The notes under the pieces are model-generated. The model saw nothing but the letters and a program-made list of their open reading frames with translations, was not told the DNA's origin and did no database searches. The translations under genes and the position numbers were made by a program. This document shows positions 5,485 to 7,053 of a stretch of 7,053 nucleotides of DNA, piece after piece. Each line of letters opens with the position of its first letter. Position 1 is the first letter of the stretch. Source of the DNA: an uncultured Candidatus Saccharibacteria bacterium (lineage in GTDB: Bacteria; Patescibacteria; Saccharimonadia; Saccharimonadales; UBA10212); contig CAMLDA010000032.1 of NCBI GenBank assembly GCA_946478715.1, positions 1 through 7,053 on the forward strand, read 5' to 3'.

Positions 5485-5502
5485 AACACTATATGTAGTG
5501 TT
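5485..5502. repeat. Perfect inverted repeat abutting the -35 box, possible operator
   Basis: The plus strand reads AACACTATATGTAGTGTT: 7-bp arms AACACTA/TAGTGTT are perfect complements around TATG. On the transcribed side it ends 1 nt before the -35 hexamer of the glutaredoxin promoter. Dyad symmetry at that distance is typical of a binding site for a dimeric regulator. It is not a convincing terminator for the upstream FKBP gene, because the arms are AT-rich and no T-run follows on that strand. Confidence 0.45.
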
Positions 5503-5531
5503 TTTAACCCCAAATATACACAATAGAGGGC

Positions 5532-6074
5532 TTACTTTACTGCCAGCAGGGTGACATCGAAAACCAGGTCGGAGTTCGGGGGGATACCGCCTACGGACTG
5601 GGCGCCGTAGGCGTACTGCGCGGGAATCATTATGCGCCGCGTCCCGCCAACTTTCATACCGGGGATGGCGGCCTGCCAGCCGGGTATGACGCCGCCGTTA
5701 AGCTGGGCCGTAAAAGGCTGGCCGGTGTCCAGCGAGCTTTGGAATATAAGGCCGGTGTCCGCTAAGGCGCCGGTATAGGTGGCGGTGACGGTAGAAGTAG
5801 GCGTAGCCACGGCTCCTGTACCAACCTTCAAATCTTCGCATTTGACATAGCTGACGTGATTGACGGGCGTGTAGTCCACCAGCGTGGCTCCGGCGTATTT
5901 GCCGTCCTTGCCCGGTTTTTGCTTGCTAACGCTCTGTTTGCCGCAGCTTATGTAATCATTTGAGCCGGCCGGGTGCGTATTGGACACAAATGCGTACACG
6001 CCTACGCCCAAAGCCGTGACTATGAACAGCAGCGCCAGAAAAACCCAGCCGCCGCGTCTTAAGAATTCTTTCAT
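5532..6074 (-). CDS. Membrane-anchored FKBP-type peptidyl-prolyl cis-trans isomerase
   Basis: This 180-residue protein has a basic start (MKEFLRRGG), one hydrophobic helix at about 10-30 acting as signal anchor, a linker to about 75, and an FKBP domain at about 80-180. It should sit on the outer face of the membrane and help fold exported proteins. FKBP pocket residues are visible: Y100 in ATYTG, F111 in IFQSS, V129-I130 and W133 in VIPGW, Y154 in AYGA and F172 in VFDV. The Asp that normally follows Phe (FDSS) is Gln112 here. Cys44 and Cys79 lie in the exposed linker and could form a disulfide. No lipobox is evident near the helix end, so a transmembrane anchor is more likely than a lipoprotein. 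Its ATG abuts the pheT stop (TAAATG), with AGAGGG 5 nt upstream. Confidence 0.92.
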   Translation of the reverse strand: MKEFLRRGGWVFLALLFIVTALGVGVYAFVSNTHPAGSNDYISCGKQSVSKQKPGKDGKYAGATLVDYTPVNHVSYVKCEDLKVGTGAVATPTSTVTATYTGALADTGLIFQSSLDTGQPFTAQLNGGVIPGWQAAIPGMKVGGTRRIMIPAQYAYGAQSVGGIPPNSDLVFDVTLLAVK

Positions 6075-7053
6075 TTATACCCTCTCTGCTTTTAATTCCT
6101 GCTTTGCTTTGGACGCAACCTCATCCAGCAGCTTGTTCGTCTCCTGGGTAGTCAGTGTCCGCTCCGGATGCCATAAAATTATACGCCATGTGGTCTGCTT
6201 ATGCTTCTTGTCATCCGCTTTCTGGAAGATATCCAGCGGCCGGATATAGAAACCGTAGCCGTGCGGCTCTGATAAGCTCGCTATGTTCTCCGCCATAAAG
6301 CCGGCGAGTTCTTGATAGGACAGCTCCGCGGAAGAACGGAGCGTGAAGTCCTGCTCCAGTTCCGGGAAGCGATGCAATGGCTGGTAGGCCACGCCTTTCC
6401 CCAAAGCCTGCAGATCCTTTATATGAAGTTCGAAGCCGGCGCAGAACAATGGCAGTTTCAGCGATGACTTAACATCTGTTTTGTATTCGCCGACTCTGCC
6501 CAATAGAATATCCTCGGACCAGACTTCGGCAGCTCTGGCCGGTTCATAGTATGTTGGCGATGCCAGCTTTTGGTCCATTTTTAAAATACGGTACTCTACT
6601 TTTTCTACCCCGAGCTCGCGTAGCAAGTAGTTACAGATGGCTTTAGCGGCAAAGAAAGGCGCTCCAGCTTTTTTACTCTTTGAACTAATTACAAGGGCCA
6701 CCCTCTCAAACTCCTTCGGCAGCCTTTCTGCGTCTAGCGCGCCTTTGACATGCCCTTTGCCGATTTCAAAAATCGCAAACTCTTCAAAGCCCGCTTTTAT
6801 ATTCGGATGAACTTTATCCAAAAGACTAGGTATAAGACTCAATCGGTAAAACTGCAGGTTGGGGCTCAGGGCGTTGCGGATATGGTAAGCGTTCTTTGGG
6901 TCCTGGCCGGCTTTCTTAAGAAGGTTTTCGTGGACGAAACTATAGGTTAACACTTCGTTGGCTCCGGCTTGCTTAAGTATTGCGCGCAGGCGGCTTTTAA
7001 AGGCTATGGCCGGATTCTTTAGCGCCGGAGACAAATCCCTCCCCGGCAGTATA
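6075..7053 (-). CDS. pheT: Phenylalanine--tRNA ligase beta subunit, C-terminal part (5' end outside window)
   Basis: About 325 residues are visible, and the frame is still open at position 7053, so the gene begins beyond the window (full PheT is commonly near 800 residues). The visible part starts LPGRDLSPALKNPAIAF and continues with the catalytic-like domain: GANEVLTYSFV, NALSPNLQFYRLSLIPSLL and FAIFEIGKG match the family patterns TYSF, NPLS...LR.SLLP and FEIG. The last ~95 residues, from RFPELEQDF through PLDIFQ to the RTLTTQETNKLLDEV segment, are the ferredoxin-fold anticodon-binding domain. With PheS it charges tRNA-Phe. A TTG at 7034 is not the true start, since homologous sequence continues upstream. 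It is followed without a gap by the FKBP gene, suggesting co-transcription. Confidence 0.93.
   Translation of the reverse strand, partial: ILPGRDLSPALKNPAIAFKSRLRAILKQAGANEVLTYSFVHENLLKKAGQDPKNAYHIRNALSPNLQFYRLSLIPSLLDKVHPNIKAGFEEFAIFEIGKGHVKGALDAERLPKEFERVALVISSKSKKAGAPFFAAKAICNYLLRELGVEKVEYRILKMDQKLASPTYYEPARAAEVWSEDILLGRVGEYKTDVKSSLKLPLFCAGFELHIKDLQALGKGVAYQPLHRFPELEQDFTLRSSAELSYQELAGFMAENIASLSEPHGYGFYIRPLDIFQKADDKKHKQTTWRIILWHPERTLTTQETNKLLDEVASKAKQELKAERV

Noticed and set aside
5485..5507. The palindrome plus adjacent T-run read as a rho-independent terminator
   Set aside because: The T-run follows the hairpin only on the plus strand, where no gene ends. On the minus strand, where the FKBP gene ends, no T-run follows and the stem is short and AT-rich.
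7032..7034. TTG at 7034 as the start of the last gene
   Set aside because: The frame stays open to the window edge and the codons upstream (I-L-P-G-R-D) continue PheT-like sequence. The visible part is the C-terminal portion of a much longer protein.

Overview
The window is a compact, almost fully coding stretch read entirely from the minus strand, so transcription runs from high to low coordinates. It looks like a small-genome bacterium, most likely of the Candidate Phyla Radiation (Patescibacteria). Saccharibacteria fits best from memory of similar gene orders and of the GAPDH and epimerase sequence styles, but this was not tested. UGA is used as a stop (for example at the ends of the RpiB and glutaredoxin genes), which argues against the UGA=Gly code of Gracilibacteria and Absconditabacteria. 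Base composition is roughly balanced. No RNA gene, mobile element or CRISPR array was seen.

Layout in the direction of transcription. (1) 7053-5532: the 3' part of pheT (phenylalanyl-tRNA synthetase beta chain), abutting a membrane-anchored FKBP-type prolyl isomerase. (2) 5531-5414: a 118-nt intergenic region with a good sigma70-like promoter and a perfect 7-bp-arm inverted repeat just upstream of its -35 box. (3) 5413-4192: a glutaredoxin-like protein and a thioredoxin reductase, one nucleotide apart. (4) 4153-3620: family I inorganic pyrophosphatase, with its own promoter overlapping the end of the reductase gene. (5) 3553-1: a carbon-metabolism operon with its own promoter, made of GAPDH with an unusual acidic Pro/Gln-rich tail, RpiB, a divergent ribulose-phosphate 3-epimerase, the transketolase N-terminal subunit, a 47-residue membrane microprotein, and the first 17 codons of what is probably the transketolase C-terminal subunit.

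The last operon links the non-oxidative pentose phosphate pathway to lower glycolysis: RpiB, the epimerase and transketolase interconvert pentose phosphates and produce glyceraldehyde 3-phosphate, which GAPDH oxidises. This suits a reduced fermentative metabolism. The glutaredoxin/reductase pair is a disulfide-reducing module, and pyrophosphatase pulls biosynthetic reactions forward.

The genes are familiar families, and I see no wholly new multi-gene system. The most unusual points are the microprotein between the two transketolase halves, the roughly 100-residue tail on GAPDH, the epimerase with a substituted metal ligand, the altered NADPH-binding motif of the reductase, and the palindrome at the redox promoter.
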